64,000 bases of DNA from JBCCGR01 sp039029195 (GTDB lineage Bacteria > Pseudomonadota > Alphaproteobacteria > Rhizobiales > Rhizobiaceae). The stretch lies in assembly GCA_039029195.1 (NCBI GenBank), contig JBCCGR010000018.1, forward strand, positions 15,204 through 79,203, given 5' to 3'. A program made the translations under genes and the position numbers. Below the pieces are notes generated by a model, which did no database searches, was not told the DNA's origin, and saw nothing but the letters and a program-made list of their open reading frames with translations. This document shows positions 1 to 9,832 of this stretch, piece after piece (the first letter of the stretch is position 1; the number at the start of each line of letters is the position of its first letter).

Positions 1-1190
1 ACGAACAAGAACGGCAGCAGGCGGAAAAGGTCAAAGGTCTATCGCTGGTTGAAGCCGCGGCGGGCCAGTTTCGATTGCAGCGTAATGCTAAAGGCTTGGC
101 CGAAGTGCTGATCCGCAAAATCGCGCTGGAAGAAGGCAAAGTGGATTTTGATACAATCCGGCCCGTGTTCGGTGAACACTACTCATCCGGATCGGAAAGG
201 GGCGTCAATTTTGATCTGGAGGTGGCGATTGAGTTGGGTAATCACTCGGTTTCTGCTTCGATGGATGATACCCAGCGTGGCAAATCCCTAAACAATCTGG
301 GCGTTGCTCTTCAAGATCTTGGCGAACGCGAGAGCGGCAAGAAAAGCCTGGAAGCAGCGGTTGCTGCTCACGAAGAGGCGCTTAAAATACGAACGCGCGA
401 TCGGGCGCCGCTCGGCTGGGCCATATCCAAAAACAATCTGGGTGATGCCCTTCGGGTGATTGGCGAGCGGGAGGGTGACACTGAGCAACTGGAAGCAGCG
501 GCTGCGGCCTTCCAGGACGCGCTGGAAGTGCGAACCCGCGAACAAACGCCTCAGGAATGGGGGATGACCAAGCACAATCTGGGCATCGTTCTGAAAATTC
601 TTGGCGAACGGGAGAGTGACACTCAAAGGATTGAGCTGGCGGTTTCGGCTTATGAAGACGCGCTGAAAGAGCGAACCCGTGAGCGAGCGCCAATGGATTG
701 GGCAATGACCAAGAACAATCTGGGCAATGCGCTGCGGTCGCTCGGTGAGCGGGAGGACGGCACGGAGCGGCTTGAGGCTGCGATTGTGGCCTACGAGGAT
801 GCACTGACTGAATACAAACGCGAGCGTGTGCCGCTGCAATGGGCGATGACAAAAAACAATTTGGGCAAAGCGCTCCGGGCTCTTGGTGAAAGGGAAGGCG
901 AGACGAAACGGCTGGAAGCAGCGGTTGAAGCCTATGAGGATGCGCTGAACGAGTGGACCCGCGAGCACACGTCGCTGGATTGGGCGATGAGCTGGGGAAA
1001 CCAGGGTAATGCGTTGCGGGCTTTGGCGGAATTGACCAATGATCAGATGATGGCCCGGCGCGCTGTCAAGCAATTGAATAAAGCGTTTGAGACCTGCCGG
1101 GATGGCGGCCATGAGGTGAATGCGAAGATGTACAAGCGCAATCTGGAAAAAGCCGAAGCGCTTGTGGCGCGTCTCGAGGCGGGGGAGTAA
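1..1190 (+). CDS. TPR-repeat protein, 5' end outside window
   Basis: The reading frame is already open at base 3 and runs without a stop to TAA at 1190. The TTG at 75 is therefore probably internal, and the N-terminal part lies upstream of the window. The visible part (about 395 residues) has a short charged lead, then six tandem 47-residue repeats of the type NNLGxALRxLGERExxTxRLEAAVxAYEDALxERTRExxPLxWAMTK. This is a long-form tetratricopeptide repeat, a helical scaffold for protein-protein contacts. The last repeat is degenerate and is followed by a short charged tail. No catalytic domain is visible. Proteins with this repeat often carry an N-terminal effector domain (protease, TIR, NACHT or CHAT), but the sequence that would show this is missing. 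Function is not assigned. Confidence 0.85.
   Translation, partial: EQERQQAEKVKGLSLVEAAAGQFRLQRNAKGLAEVLIRKIALEEGKVDFDTIRPVFGEHYSSGSERGVNFDLEVAIELGNHSVSASMDDTQRGKSLNNLGVALQDLGERESGKKSLEAAVAAHEEALKIRTRDRAPLGWAISKNNLGDALRVIGEREGDTEQLEAAAAAFQDALEVRTREQTPQEWGMTKHNLGIVLKILGERESDTQRIELAVSAYEDALKERTRERAPMDWAMTKNNLGNALRSLGEREDGTERLEAAIVAYEDALTEYKRERVPLQWAMTKNNLGKALRALGEREGETKRLEAAVEAYEDALNEWTREHTSLDWAMSWGNQGNALRALAELTNDQMMARRAVKQLNKAFETCRDGGHEVNAKMYKRNLEKAEALVARLEAGE
291..1136 (+). repeat. Six tandem 141-bp coding repeats (TPR units)
   Basis: Units begin at 291, 432, 573, 714, 855 and 996. Each starts with codons for N/H-N-L-G and encodes 47 residues. Units 1-5 are close to one another in protein and in DNA (AACAATCTGGG recurs at the same phase), and unit 6 has diverged. 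The regular period suggests expansion by unequal crossing-over. Confidence 0.85.
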
Positions 1191-1226
1191 GCCGGGGGAA
1201 GGGCGATCCTGCACTCATCACCGTAT

Positions 1227-1364
1227 CTTTGGCATTGCCGCCACAGCGGCAATCCAGGGCGATTGGCTCTGAATTCAGTCAATGGGTCGCGGCACCAATC
1301 GAACGCTGTACTTTGCTGTTCTAGACCCCCGCTTCAGCGGGGGTGACAATTGGAGCGGGTGGCA
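1227..1364. repeat. Intergenic 138-bp repeat, copy A
   Basis: This is the first of two direct copies of equal length downstream of the TPR gene. The left end carries a perfect 8-bp hairpin (ATTGCCGC-caca-GCGGCAAT, 1234-1253) followed by CCAGGGC. The right end carries CCCCCGCT-tc-AGCGGGGG (1326-1343) followed by TGAC. The two ends resemble the inverted-repeat modules of REP-like elements common in proteobacterial intergenic DNA. No convincing gene lies in it. Confidence 0.65.
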
Positions 1365-1421
1365 TCGACCCCTCGAAAGCGCGTTGCTTTGCTTCTGATG
1401 ATCCGGCGCTCCTCAACATAA

Positions 1422-1559
1422 CTTTGTCACTGCCGCCACAGCGGCAATCCAGGGCGGCAGGCACCTCAATGAGTTGACGGGTCGGAGCACCAGGTAAACT
1501 CCAGCCGATGCAGCTCTGGACCCCGGCTGTTGCGGGATTGACAAAGAGAGCGTGAGGCA
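1422..1559. repeat. Intergenic 138-bp repeat, copy B
   Basis: This copy has the same orientation and length as copy A, offset by 195 bp. It shares CTGCCGCCACAGCGGCAATC and CCAGGGC at the left end, and GGGTCG-GCACCA and CTGGACCCC...TTGACAA at the right end, while the middle has diverged. A minus-strand open frame across it is a by-product of the repeat. Confidence 0.65.
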
Positions 1560-1589
1560 CTGCCAAAACACCTCCCACAATTAATAACC

Positions 1590-1622
1590 CAACAAAAAAG
1601 GCCGCCCCGAAGGACGGCCTTT
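1590..1622 (-). terminator. Rho-independent terminator of groESL
   Basis: Read on the minus strand, this is a 10-bp stem AAGGCCGTCC / GGGCGGCCTT (one G.U pair) closed by a TTCG tetraloop (1598-1621). It runs into TTTTTTG. It lies 40 bp past the groEL stop codon. Confidence 0.9.
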
Positions 1623-1661
1623 AAAGGTCTCAGGCAAGGTGCCTGATGAAAGGGAAAACCC

Positions 1662-3305
<1,644 letters not shown>

Positions 3306-3378
3306 GTTTTTTCACTCCTTGAAGCGCGGCGTGCGCTTCGAAAAAATCAGATGAATTTTGAAAGAACGAGCGCTGGCG

Positions 3379-3675
3379 TTAGCCAATGATGCCCATGATG
3401 TCGGATTCTTTCATGATCAGCAGGTCTTCGCCGCCGATCTTGACTTCCGTGCCGGACCACTTGCCGAACAGAACGCGGTCGCCGGCTTTAACGTCGAGCT
3501 CGACGATTTTGCCGCTCTCATCGCGTGCACCGGAACCCACGGAAACGATTTCGCCTTCCTGTGGCTTTTCCTGGGCGCTGTCTGGAATGATGATGCCACC
3601 AGCGGTTTTGGTTTCACTGTCTACCCGACGCACAACAACGCGGTCGTGCAGCGGACGAAAATTAATGTCAGCCAT
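3379..3675 (-). CDS. groES: Co-chaperonin GroES (10 kDa subunit)
   Basis: The 98-residue protein forms the heptameric lid of GroEL. It begins MADINFRPLHDRVVVRR and has the mobile loop that contacts GroEL (SETKTAGGIIIPDSAQEKP, about residues 20-38). It ends in the conserved DLLIMKESDIMGIIG. It is the first gene of the operon. Its leader (3676-3760) holds the CIRCE operator, so transcription is expected to be repressed by HrcA and released by heat or misfolding stress. hrcA itself is not in the window. Confidence 0.98.
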   Translation of the reverse strand: MADINFRPLHDRVVVRRVDSETKTAGGIIIPDSAQEKPQEGEIVSVGSGARDESGKIVELDVKAGDRVLFGKWSGTEVKIGGEDLLIMKESDIMGIIG

Positions 3676-3733
3676 TTGATATTGATCCTATGTCGACTCA
3701 GGTGCCTTTGAGGCACGACATTTTGCGAACGAA

Positions 3734-3760
3734 TTAGCACTCACCTCCTGCGAGTGCTAA
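3734..3760 (-). promoter_or_regulatory. CIRCE operator (HrcA binding site)
   Basis: A perfect inverted repeat, TTAGCACTC-N9-GAGTGCTAA, exactly matches the CIRCE consensus. It lies 59 bp ahead of the groES start and just downstream of the predicted transcription start. Confidence 0.96.
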
Positions 3761-3771
3761 TCACCGCACGC

Positions 3772-3800
3772 GAGATAAGAGCGCTTCACATCAATGTCAA
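3772..3800 (-). promoter_or_regulatory. Predicted groESL promoter
   Basis: On the minus strand, TTGACA (3795-3800) is followed after 17 bp by TATCTC (3772-3777). Transcription would start around 3765, so CIRCE would sit at about +5 to +31, the usual position for HrcA repression. This is a sequence-based prediction only. Confidence 0.6.
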
Positions 3801-4090
3801 GAATTATAAGGCGAGAAACTGGCCGATATTAGTAGCCACAGCGGGCAAGAATTCCCGCGCCAGCGTGGCGGCATTTAGATTGTCGGGGCGATTATGGCAA
3901 GCCGCAAGCAATAGAAAACTTGTGCCGTATCCCGCTATTGCCGCAGCGGAAACCCGGACACCCGGCGTTAACCAAACAGTCAGTTTCGGCGTTTGCATAA
4001 AATTTGAAGCTTTCTCGAAATCACATCTCAAACTGTTTCGATCAAATTGCCCGCAATCAATAGGGACGGGATGAATCCGTGCCTTTGTGG
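3801..4090. other. Intergenic region, no gene seen
   Basis: About 290 bp lie between the groES promoter and the TadG-like gene. Short open frames are present, but none has a ribosome binding site or recognisable product. The segment is presumably the leader or promoter region of the downstream plus-strand gene. I see no clear -35/-10 pair or operator. Confidence 0.5.
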
Positions 4091-4101
4091 CGGAGTTTAA
4101 A

Positions 4102-6012
4102 ATGTTCAGGAAGTTTTGGGCCGATAAAAAGGGCAATCTGGCCGTTGCTGCGGGAATTTTGGCAGTGCCGCTTGTGGCAGCCGTTGGGGCAGCGGTGGAT
4201 TATTCACAGGTGAGTCGATACCGCGCGTCAATGCAGCAGGCATTGGACGCTGCCGCGTTGGCCACTGCGAAGCAATTGGGCACCAATGTATCTGATTCCC
4301 AGCTTGAACAGTTTGCCGAAGATTTCTTCTTCGCAAACTTGGATGACGTAGATGTTGGCCATGTAACCTTCACCTATGATTCCGGCAATTCGACAAGTGG
4401 TACGGCAATCGAACTGTCTGCTCACGCGGACTATCCGGTTCAGTTCGCCAGCGTGCTTGGTTTGACCACCGTTGGTGTGGACGTCGATTCCTATGTCAAA
4501 GCGGCAAACGATACGCTTGAGATTGCGCTCGTTCTCGATAATTCCGGTTCCATGTCGCACAATTCCCGCCTGTCGACAGCCAAAACTGCAGCAATCAATC
4601 TGATCACGTCACTGGCGACCCAGACAGCAAACTCGAACCATGCGACACCGTTGAAAGTGGCTGTTGTGCCGTTCGCCGGGTCCGTCAATGTTGGCAATAC
4701 CCATGCCGGTGCGAGCTGGATGGACACGCAAGGCAAGTCTTCCATCCACCACGAAAATCTCAATTGGGCGGACAATCCAGAGGCGACCGCTGTCGGTTCA
4801 GGTTATCAGGACGCCAATGGCAATTGGCTGACGCGTTTTACGCTGTTTAATCGTCTGAACAACACAAGTTGGGCAGGCTGCGTTGAGATGCGTCCCTACC
4901 CGTATCACACCAATGATACGACTCCGGTCAGCACCAGCCCCGACACGCTTTACGTGCCGATGTTTGCGCCGGATGAGCCGGACAATTACACCGGTTACCA
5001 GACCGAAGAACTGCCAAGCAATGGCGGTAGCGCGATTTATTGCACCATGTGGTACTGGTATCCCTACCATGCCTATTGCCGCCAGTGGAGCGATGGCTAT
5101 TGGGGCTACTACCACCCGACAGAAGGTTTCGCGAACCGCTATGGTGGCGACTATGACTACTACGGCAACTATGTCGGCGGTGGCGGCAACTCGATCATCT
5201 ATGGTGGTTACATTTCCGAGGAAACCTATGAGAACAACTACATCACGGACAACCACAACATGCCTGATGGTGTTCTTGCACGTGCCCCGGAAACCACCGG
5301 TACCGGCGCAAACCAGAACAAGCGTCAGGAGTGGACCTGGAAATACACCAACCAGACCCCGTCAACACCATATGTCGGTGGTTTCGGTGGCGGTCCAAAC
5401 CTAATGTGTTCAACAACAGCCATCACACCACTAACTTCAAATGTTGCAACCACCGCAGTGTCTGCGATCAATTCCATGCAGGCTGATGGTTCAACCAATG
5501 TCCAATCAGGTGTGGCTTGGGGTTGGCGGGTATTGTCATCGGCTGAACCGTTCACCGAAGGCTTTTCCGAAGCCCAGGTGGACAACCAGAAGATCATGGT
5601 GGTCATGACTGATGGTAACAACACCTACTACCAGGGCAACTCGCTCGACTATTCGAAGTCGAACTACAACAAGTCGATCTACAGTGCCTGGGGTTACACC
5701 AAGAATGGTCGTTTGTTCACCAGCTATGACGGTTCATCGAACCCGTCGCATACGGACGCCACGTTCACATCTGCGATGGATGAGCACATGGTTGAAACCT
5801 GCAACAATGCGAAAGCAGCCGGTGTCACAATCTACACGGTGGCTTATGATGTGCCGAACGGCTCAAGCGTGAAGACGGCGTTGGAGGCCTGTGCATCAAC
5901 TTCGCTGAAGACGAATGAAAAGCTCTACTTCGATGCGGCTGGCAGCTCACAGCTTCTGGCGACATTCACAGCGATCACAGAAGATATTTCATCGCTTCGC
6001 ATCGCAAAATAA
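4102..6012 (+). CDS. TadE/TadG-like pilus-associated protein with VWA domain
   Basis: The start chosen is ATG 4102, with GGAG 7 bp upstream, rather than GTG 4087, giving 636 residues. The N-terminus, MFRKFWADKKGNLAV followed by a hydrophobic segment (about residues 13-33), is the TadE/TadG-type membrane anchor. A von Willebrand factor A domain starts near residue 142 with the metal-site motif DNSGSM (146-151). A later strand carries VVMTDGNNTY. Between them is an insert very rich in Tyr, Trp and Gly (bases 5031-5262), unusual for the family. TadG-like proteins support Flp/Tad pilus assembly or surface attachment, but no other tad gene is nearby. A strong terminator follows. Confidence 0.85.
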   Translation: MFRKFWADKKGNLAVAAGILAVPLVAAVGAAVDYSQVSRYRASMQQALDAAALATAKQLGTNVSDSQLEQFAEDFFFANLDDVDVGHVTFTYDSGNSTSGTAIELSAHADYPVQFASVLGLTTVGVDVDSYVKAANDTLEIALVLDNSGSMSHNSRLSTAKTAAINLITSLATQTANSNHATPLKVAVVPFAGSVNVGNTHAGASWMDTQGKSSIHHENLNWADNPEATAVGSGYQDANGNWLTRFTLFNRLNNTSWAGCVEMRPYPYHTNDTTPVSTSPDTLYVPMFAPDEPDNYTGYQTEELPSNGGSAIYCTMWYWYPYHAYCRQWSDGYWGYYHPTEGFANRYGGDYDYYGNYVGGGGNSIIYGGYISEETYENNYITDNHNMPDGVLARAPETTGTGANQNKRQEWTWKYTNQTPSTPYVGGFGGGPNLMCSTTAITPLTSNVATTAVSAINSMQADGSTNVQSGVAWGWRVLSSAEPFTEGFSEAQVDNQKIMVVMTDGNNTYYQGNSLDYSKSNYNKSIYSAWGYTKNGRLFTSYDGSSNPSHTDATFTSAMDEHMVETCNNAKAAGVTIYTVAYDVPNGSSVKTALEACASTSLKTNEKLYFDAAGSSQLLATFTAITEDISSLRIAK

Positions 6013-6033
6013 GAGCGAGCAAACACAAACAAC

Positions 6034-6072
6034 AAAGGGGCCTGTCGATTGAATGTCGTCAGGCCCCTTTTT
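6034..6072. terminator. Bidirectional Rho-independent terminator
   Basis: A perfect 11-bp stem, AAAGGGGCCTG / CAGGCCCCTTT (6034-6044 and 6060-6070), is followed by TT on the plus strand and by TTTGTTGTTTG on the minus strand. It separates the convergent TadG-like and EAL genes. Confidence 0.9.
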
Positions 6073-6146
6073 CATTGGAGCTCACCTCACAGAGAGACCA
6101 AAGTCCTGAATGATTGATGGGTGCTCAGTTCCGTCAGTTGAAAATC

Positions 6147-7730
6147 TTAGGCGGAAGACGCAGCGCTTGCCGGAACGGTCTCGGACGATTGAGCAGGGTT
6201 AAGCAATTCCGGTTTCACTGGTCTTGGAGGTGCGAAGAAATCGCCCTGGCCCAATGGAATATCAAAATCGATCAAATGCATGATCTGCGTTTCCCGCTCG
6301 ATCTCGGAGCCGATCAGACGAATGTCCGACTGCGCCAGAGTTTGTGTGAGATCGCCGGGGGTGAGATCAAGCGTGTCCACCAAATGCGGATTGAGCAGGG
6401 TGGATGTTGGAACTTTCAAATAGCGAAAACCAACCTCCCGGAGCTCTGGCCCATTCAACTTGAGATCGAAAACCTGGTCTAGCGAGAGGCAAAATCCGAG
6501 ATCGGCAAGCTGCTGAAGCCGTGCTCGATCCTCGGGTTTGAGACGCTTGAACCGGCTCTGTGGCAGCTCCAACACAAACAGATCGGCGAAAGCGGAATTG
6601 GCTTCCAGAAATTCGATGGCCTCGCGGAAACTGGCCGGATCGGAGATGCAGGCAGCGGACACATTGCAGAACAGTTTCATCTGGCGCTGCATACGCGCAA
6701 GTGAACGTTGCATTTTCACGCTGGTGAATATCACATTCAGATCAAGCTCGGCAGAGAGATTTTCCCGCTCAGCCAGTGCCACAAGCTGACTCTGCTGGAA
6801 ATAGGTTCCATCCTCCTGCTTCAATCTCATCTGGGTTTCGTAGAATTCCGGCTGACGGCTCACAAGTTCCACTATGGGCTGGAGATGCAGTTCGAGTGCG
6901 TCGTTGTCCAATGCATAGCGAACCGGTTGCTGCGAGCGATCGGCCTGTGGTGCAGCATTGACCGCAATCACGGCGGCAGGTTCCTCACCGACGGGGTCAA
7001 CTGTGTCGCTGAGACCAGTACTGTTCAGAGCGATTTTCCGATTTTCCTCGCTCTCTTCGGTTTGCACAGGAGCCAGTGAATCCCGTCTGGCCTTGTCCGT
7101 GGGGAAAAGCTGAGAAACATTAGAAGCAACGGTTTCTATGGCCTCAACGGCCTGATCTTCTGCGCTGGCTGGTTCTTCATCCAACTGAAGAGGTTCGGTT
7201 TCTCTGATTGCCTCAGCGGCATTTGCTTCTGTTGAGGCGTGTGGAACGGCAGGTGTCACCGGTTTGGCAGGTTGGTTGAGAGGAACCTCGCCTTGAAGCG
7301 ATTGGCGCGCGCCGAGTGTATCCACGCCCGACTCTACCCTTGCAAGTCTCTCCTGCAGCCCTCGGATAAGGGACTCCACCAGTTTCATATTCTGATTGAT
7401 TTTCTTGCGCTCGTCCCGGCTCAGCCCGGAAGAGTTGGCTTCGGCAGAAATCTGGCGTTTCAACAGTATGAATCGCCGCTCGATGTCGGATTCAAACTCT
7501 CCGACTTCGGTGGCCTGTCGAGCAAGATGTTGGACCCGACGCTTCAACAGCGCCTGCTGGCGCAAGGCATAAAGTGCTGCAAAAGCAACGATTGCGATGA
7601 TGAGTGCAGATGTCCAGCTTTGTCCGAGATAGGTTTTCCCGATCATACCGGTCGAAGCGGCAATGACGACAATGCAAAACAGAACAAAGTAGTTTATCGC
7701 GACGCTTGCTCCGGTAGGTCGGTCGAACAT
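6147..7730 (-). CDS. Membrane-anchored degenerate EAL-domain protein
   Basis: The protein has 527 residues. Two hydrophobic segments (about residues 11-30 and 38-56) are followed by a helical coiled-coil-like stretch (about 60-140). An acidic, Ala/Glu/Pro-rich linker leads to a C-terminal EAL fold (about 270-510), recognisable from LELHLQPIVEL, FCNVSAACISDP, LFVLELPQSRFKRL and GQGDFFAPPRP. EAL domains hydrolyse cyclic di-GMP, but the signature E-A/V-L is replaced by YETQMR and the DDFG loop by SLDQVFD. Other metal ligands also look altered. I infer a catalytically inactive c-di-GMP receptor or signalling scaffold at the inner membrane. It is convergent with the TadG-like gene. Confidence 0.82.
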   Translation of the reverse strand: MFDRPTGASVAINYFVLFCIVVIAASTGMIGKTYLGQSWTSALIIAIVAFAALYALRQQALLKRRVQHLARQATEVGEFESDIERRFILLKRQISAEANSSGLSRDERKKINQNMKLVESLIRGLQERLARVESGVDTLGARQSLQGEVPLNQPAKPVTPAVPHASTEANAAEAIRETEPLQLDEEPASAEDQAVEAIETVASNVSQLFPTDKARRDSLAPVQTEESEENRKIALNSTGLSDTVDPVGEEPAAVIAVNAAPQADRSQQPVRYALDNDALELHLQPIVELVSRQPEFYETQMRLKQEDGTYFQQSQLVALAERENLSAELDLNVIFTSVKMQRSLARMQRQMKLFCNVSAACISDPASFREAIEFLEANSAFADLFVLELPQSRFKRLKPEDRARLQQLADLGFCLSLDQVFDLKLNGPELREVGFRYLKVPTSTLLNPHLVDTLDLTPGDLTQTLAQSDIRLIGSEIERETQIMHLIDFDIPLGQGDFFAPPRPVKPELLNPAQSSETVPASAASSA

Positions 7731-7943
7731 TGAGACTTAATTCCCCACTCAGATTACGCCTGTGCCAAACAGATCTCTCGAATCATCTGTCAACACACTC
7801 ACCCCTGACAGTGAATTAGCACAAACCCGTGCTTACGGCCATTTTTCGTTCCGGACGGGTTTGAACGGACCACGATACGATGTATCACGCCACCAACATT
7901 GTAAGCGGATTGATCGCATCGCTACCCAATTCAGGAGTGAACT

Positions 7944-8795
7944 ATGAGCCGGCCGATTGGCGGACTGAGCAAAATTGCGCCCGGATATGATCACATTCTT
8001 TGCGACGTTTGGGGGGTGATTCACAATGGTCGCCGTTCATGGAGCGAGACATCTGAAGCCTTGACACGGTTCCGCGATCAAGGCGGGACGGTCATTCTGA
8101 TCACCAATGCCCCGCGTCCCGCAGGCCCCGTGCAAGAGCAGCTTGACGGGCTTGATGTTCCACGCTCGGCCTATGATGACATTGTTACATCTGGCGATGT
8201 GACCCGCACATTGCTTGCAGAGGCGGAAGCTCCGGTTTTTCATCTTGGCCCGGAACGCGATCATACGCTCTATCGTGGGTTAGACGTTCATCTGAGTGGA
8301 GAGGGTGAGGCACAGACGGTATCCTGCACCGGGCTATTTGATGACACCACCGAGACACCCTCAGATTATGACGACATATTGCGGCGGTTTCGTTCCCGTG
8401 ATCTGCCACTGATCTGTGCCAATCCGGATCTGGTTGTTGAGCGGGGTGATACGCTGGTGTGGTGTGCCGGTGCGATTGCTCGCGACTATGCTGCGATGGG
8501 TGGAAAAGTGCTGATAAGCGGGAAACCCCATCCACCGATATACGCGGAAGCCATTTCCCGCATTGAGACGATAACCGGCAAACCCGCAAATCCGAGGCGG
8601 GTGTTGGCGATTGGCGATGGAATGCCAACCGATGTGAAAGGGGCCAACAATGCGGGAATCGACCTTCTCTACATTTCACAGGGAATTCATTCGTCAGAAT
8701 ATGCTGATATGGGTGATGGAGATTCTGGAATTGAAGAATTTCTGCAGGTTCACAAGGCTAAGGCAGTGGCCCATATTCCGCGATTGAAATGGTAA
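7944..8795 (+). CDS. HAD-superfamily class IIA hydrolase (TIGR01459-like)
   Basis: This 283-residue cytosolic phosphatase-like protein starts at ATG 7944 with AGGAG 7 bp upstream. HAD motif I is CDVWGVIHNG (about residues 20-29), with the nucleophile Asp in an unusual DVWGV context typical of this subgroup. Motif II ITNAPR, motif III Lys in SGKPHPPIY and motif IV IGDGMPTDVKGANNAG are all present, so the enzyme should be active. The substrate is unknown. It overlaps ribF by 7 bp, so the two are probably translationally coupled, as often seen in Rhizobiales. Confidence 0.88.
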   Translation: MSRPIGGLSKIAPGYDHILCDVWGVIHNGRRSWSETSEALTRFRDQGGTVILITNAPRPAGPVQEQLDGLDVPRSAYDDIVTSGDVTRTLLAEAEAPVFHLGPERDHTLYRGLDVHLSGEGEAQTVSCTGLFDDTTETPSDYDDILRRFRSRDLPLICANPDLVVERGDTLVWCAGAIARDYAAMGGKVLISGKPHPPIYAEAISRIETITGKPANPRRVLAIGDGMPTDVKGANNAGIDLLYISQGIHSSEYADMGDGDSGIEEFLQVHKAKAVAHIPRLKW

Positions 8796-9826
8796 CTTCT
8801 TCAGTGAGCGACCCCGCGATACCAATGCCAAAACCGTTCACAGTTTGCGAGCTCGGCAGCTCTGTGCCGCCTGCAGTGCAAGGTGGCGTGGTCGCCATCG
8901 GCAATTTTGATGGTGTGCACCTGGGGCATCAGCGTGTTTTGAGTGAAGCTGTAAACATTGCGCTGCAATCCAACGTTCCCGCATTGGCCATGACGTTTGA
9001 GCCGCACCCCAGAACGGTGTTCAGGCCAGATCATCCGGTGTTTCGACTGACCGACGTGGTAATGAAGGCCAGAGTGCTGGAAGCGATGGGCTTGGATGGC
9101 ATGATCGTGTGTCCGTTTGACCGCGATTTTGCAGCGACAGAAGCCGAAGATTTCGTGTCCGAAATCCTGCAGGTGCAATTGAACGCCGGTCATGTGGTGA
9201 CAGGGTTTAACTTTCAGTTCGGTAAGAACAGGCGTGGCACTCCGGAGTTTCTGAAATCCTCTGGTGCAAACAACAGCTTTGGAGTTTCGATTGTCGAGCG
9301 ATTGGCCGGTCAGGCATCCGATGAATCCGAAGACGACACAATTTCCTCAAGCCGGATCCGCAGGCTGCTGGGTGACGGTGATGTAAATCGGGCCGGCCAG
9401 TTGCTCGGCTACCGCTGGCTGGTTTCAGGCACCGTTCAGCACGGCCGTAAAATGGGTCGGGACCTTGGTTTTCCAACCGCGAACCTGACGCTCGCACCTG
9501 AGGCCCGGCTTGCGCATGGTGTTTATGCGGTTCGGTTGCGCCGGGCGAGCGGCGAACTATTCGATGGGGTGGCGAGTTACGGGCGTCGACCGACCTTCGA
9601 TGATGGCGCGCCACTGCTGGAGACTTTTATCTTCGACTTTGACGGTGATCTTTATGGCGAAGAAGTCACGGTATCCCTGTTCGACTGGATTCGTGGTGAA
9701 GAGAAATTCGAAAGCGTGGATGAGCTGATCGCAGCGATGAACAAAGACACAGATTTGGCGCGCGATTTCATGACCTCCGCTCCACCGCTAAGCGCGCTGG
9801 ATGCGCGGCTCAATTTCCAGAACTAG
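8789..9826 (+). CDS. ribF: Bifunctional riboflavin kinase / FAD synthetase RibF
   Basis: RibF converts riboflavin to FMN and then FAD. In this 345-residue protein the N-terminal FMN adenylyltransferase domain carries the nucleotidyltransferase signature AIGNFDGVHLGHQ (about residues 36-48) and SSSRIRRLLGDG. The C-terminal flavokinase domain carries GRKMGRDLGFPTANL and VYAVRLR. The length is slightly above average because of the N-terminal extension. A start at ATG 8825 (MPKPFTVCELG) is an alternative, but the 7-bp overlap with the upstream HAD gene favours 8789. Confidence 0.95.
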   Translation: MVTSSVSDPAIPMPKPFTVCELGSSVPPAVQGGVVAIGNFDGVHLGHQRVLSEAVNIALQSNVPALAMTFEPHPRTVFRPDHPVFRLTDVVMKARVLEAMGLDGMIVCPFDRDFAATEAEDFVSEILQVQLNAGHVVTGFNFQFGKNRRGTPEFLKSSGANNSFGVSIVERLAGQASDESEDDTISSSRIRRLLGDGDVNRAGQLLGYRWLVSGTVQHGRKMGRDLGFPTANLTLAPEARLAHGVYAVRLRRASGELFDGVASYGRRPTFDDGAPLLETFIFDFDGDLYGEEVTVSLFDWIRGEEKFESVDELIAAMNKDTDLARDFMTSAPPLSALDARLNFQN

Positions 9827-9832
9827 GTGATC

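Noticed and set aside
288..1214. Long minus-strand frame opposite the TPR gene
   Set aside because: It is produced by the 141-bp repeats on the other strand; the plus-strand repeats are clear TPRs.
1321..1578. 85-residue minus-strand frame between the TPR gene and groEL
   Set aside because: It spans the intergenic repeat copies and has their palindromic translation; no start signal.
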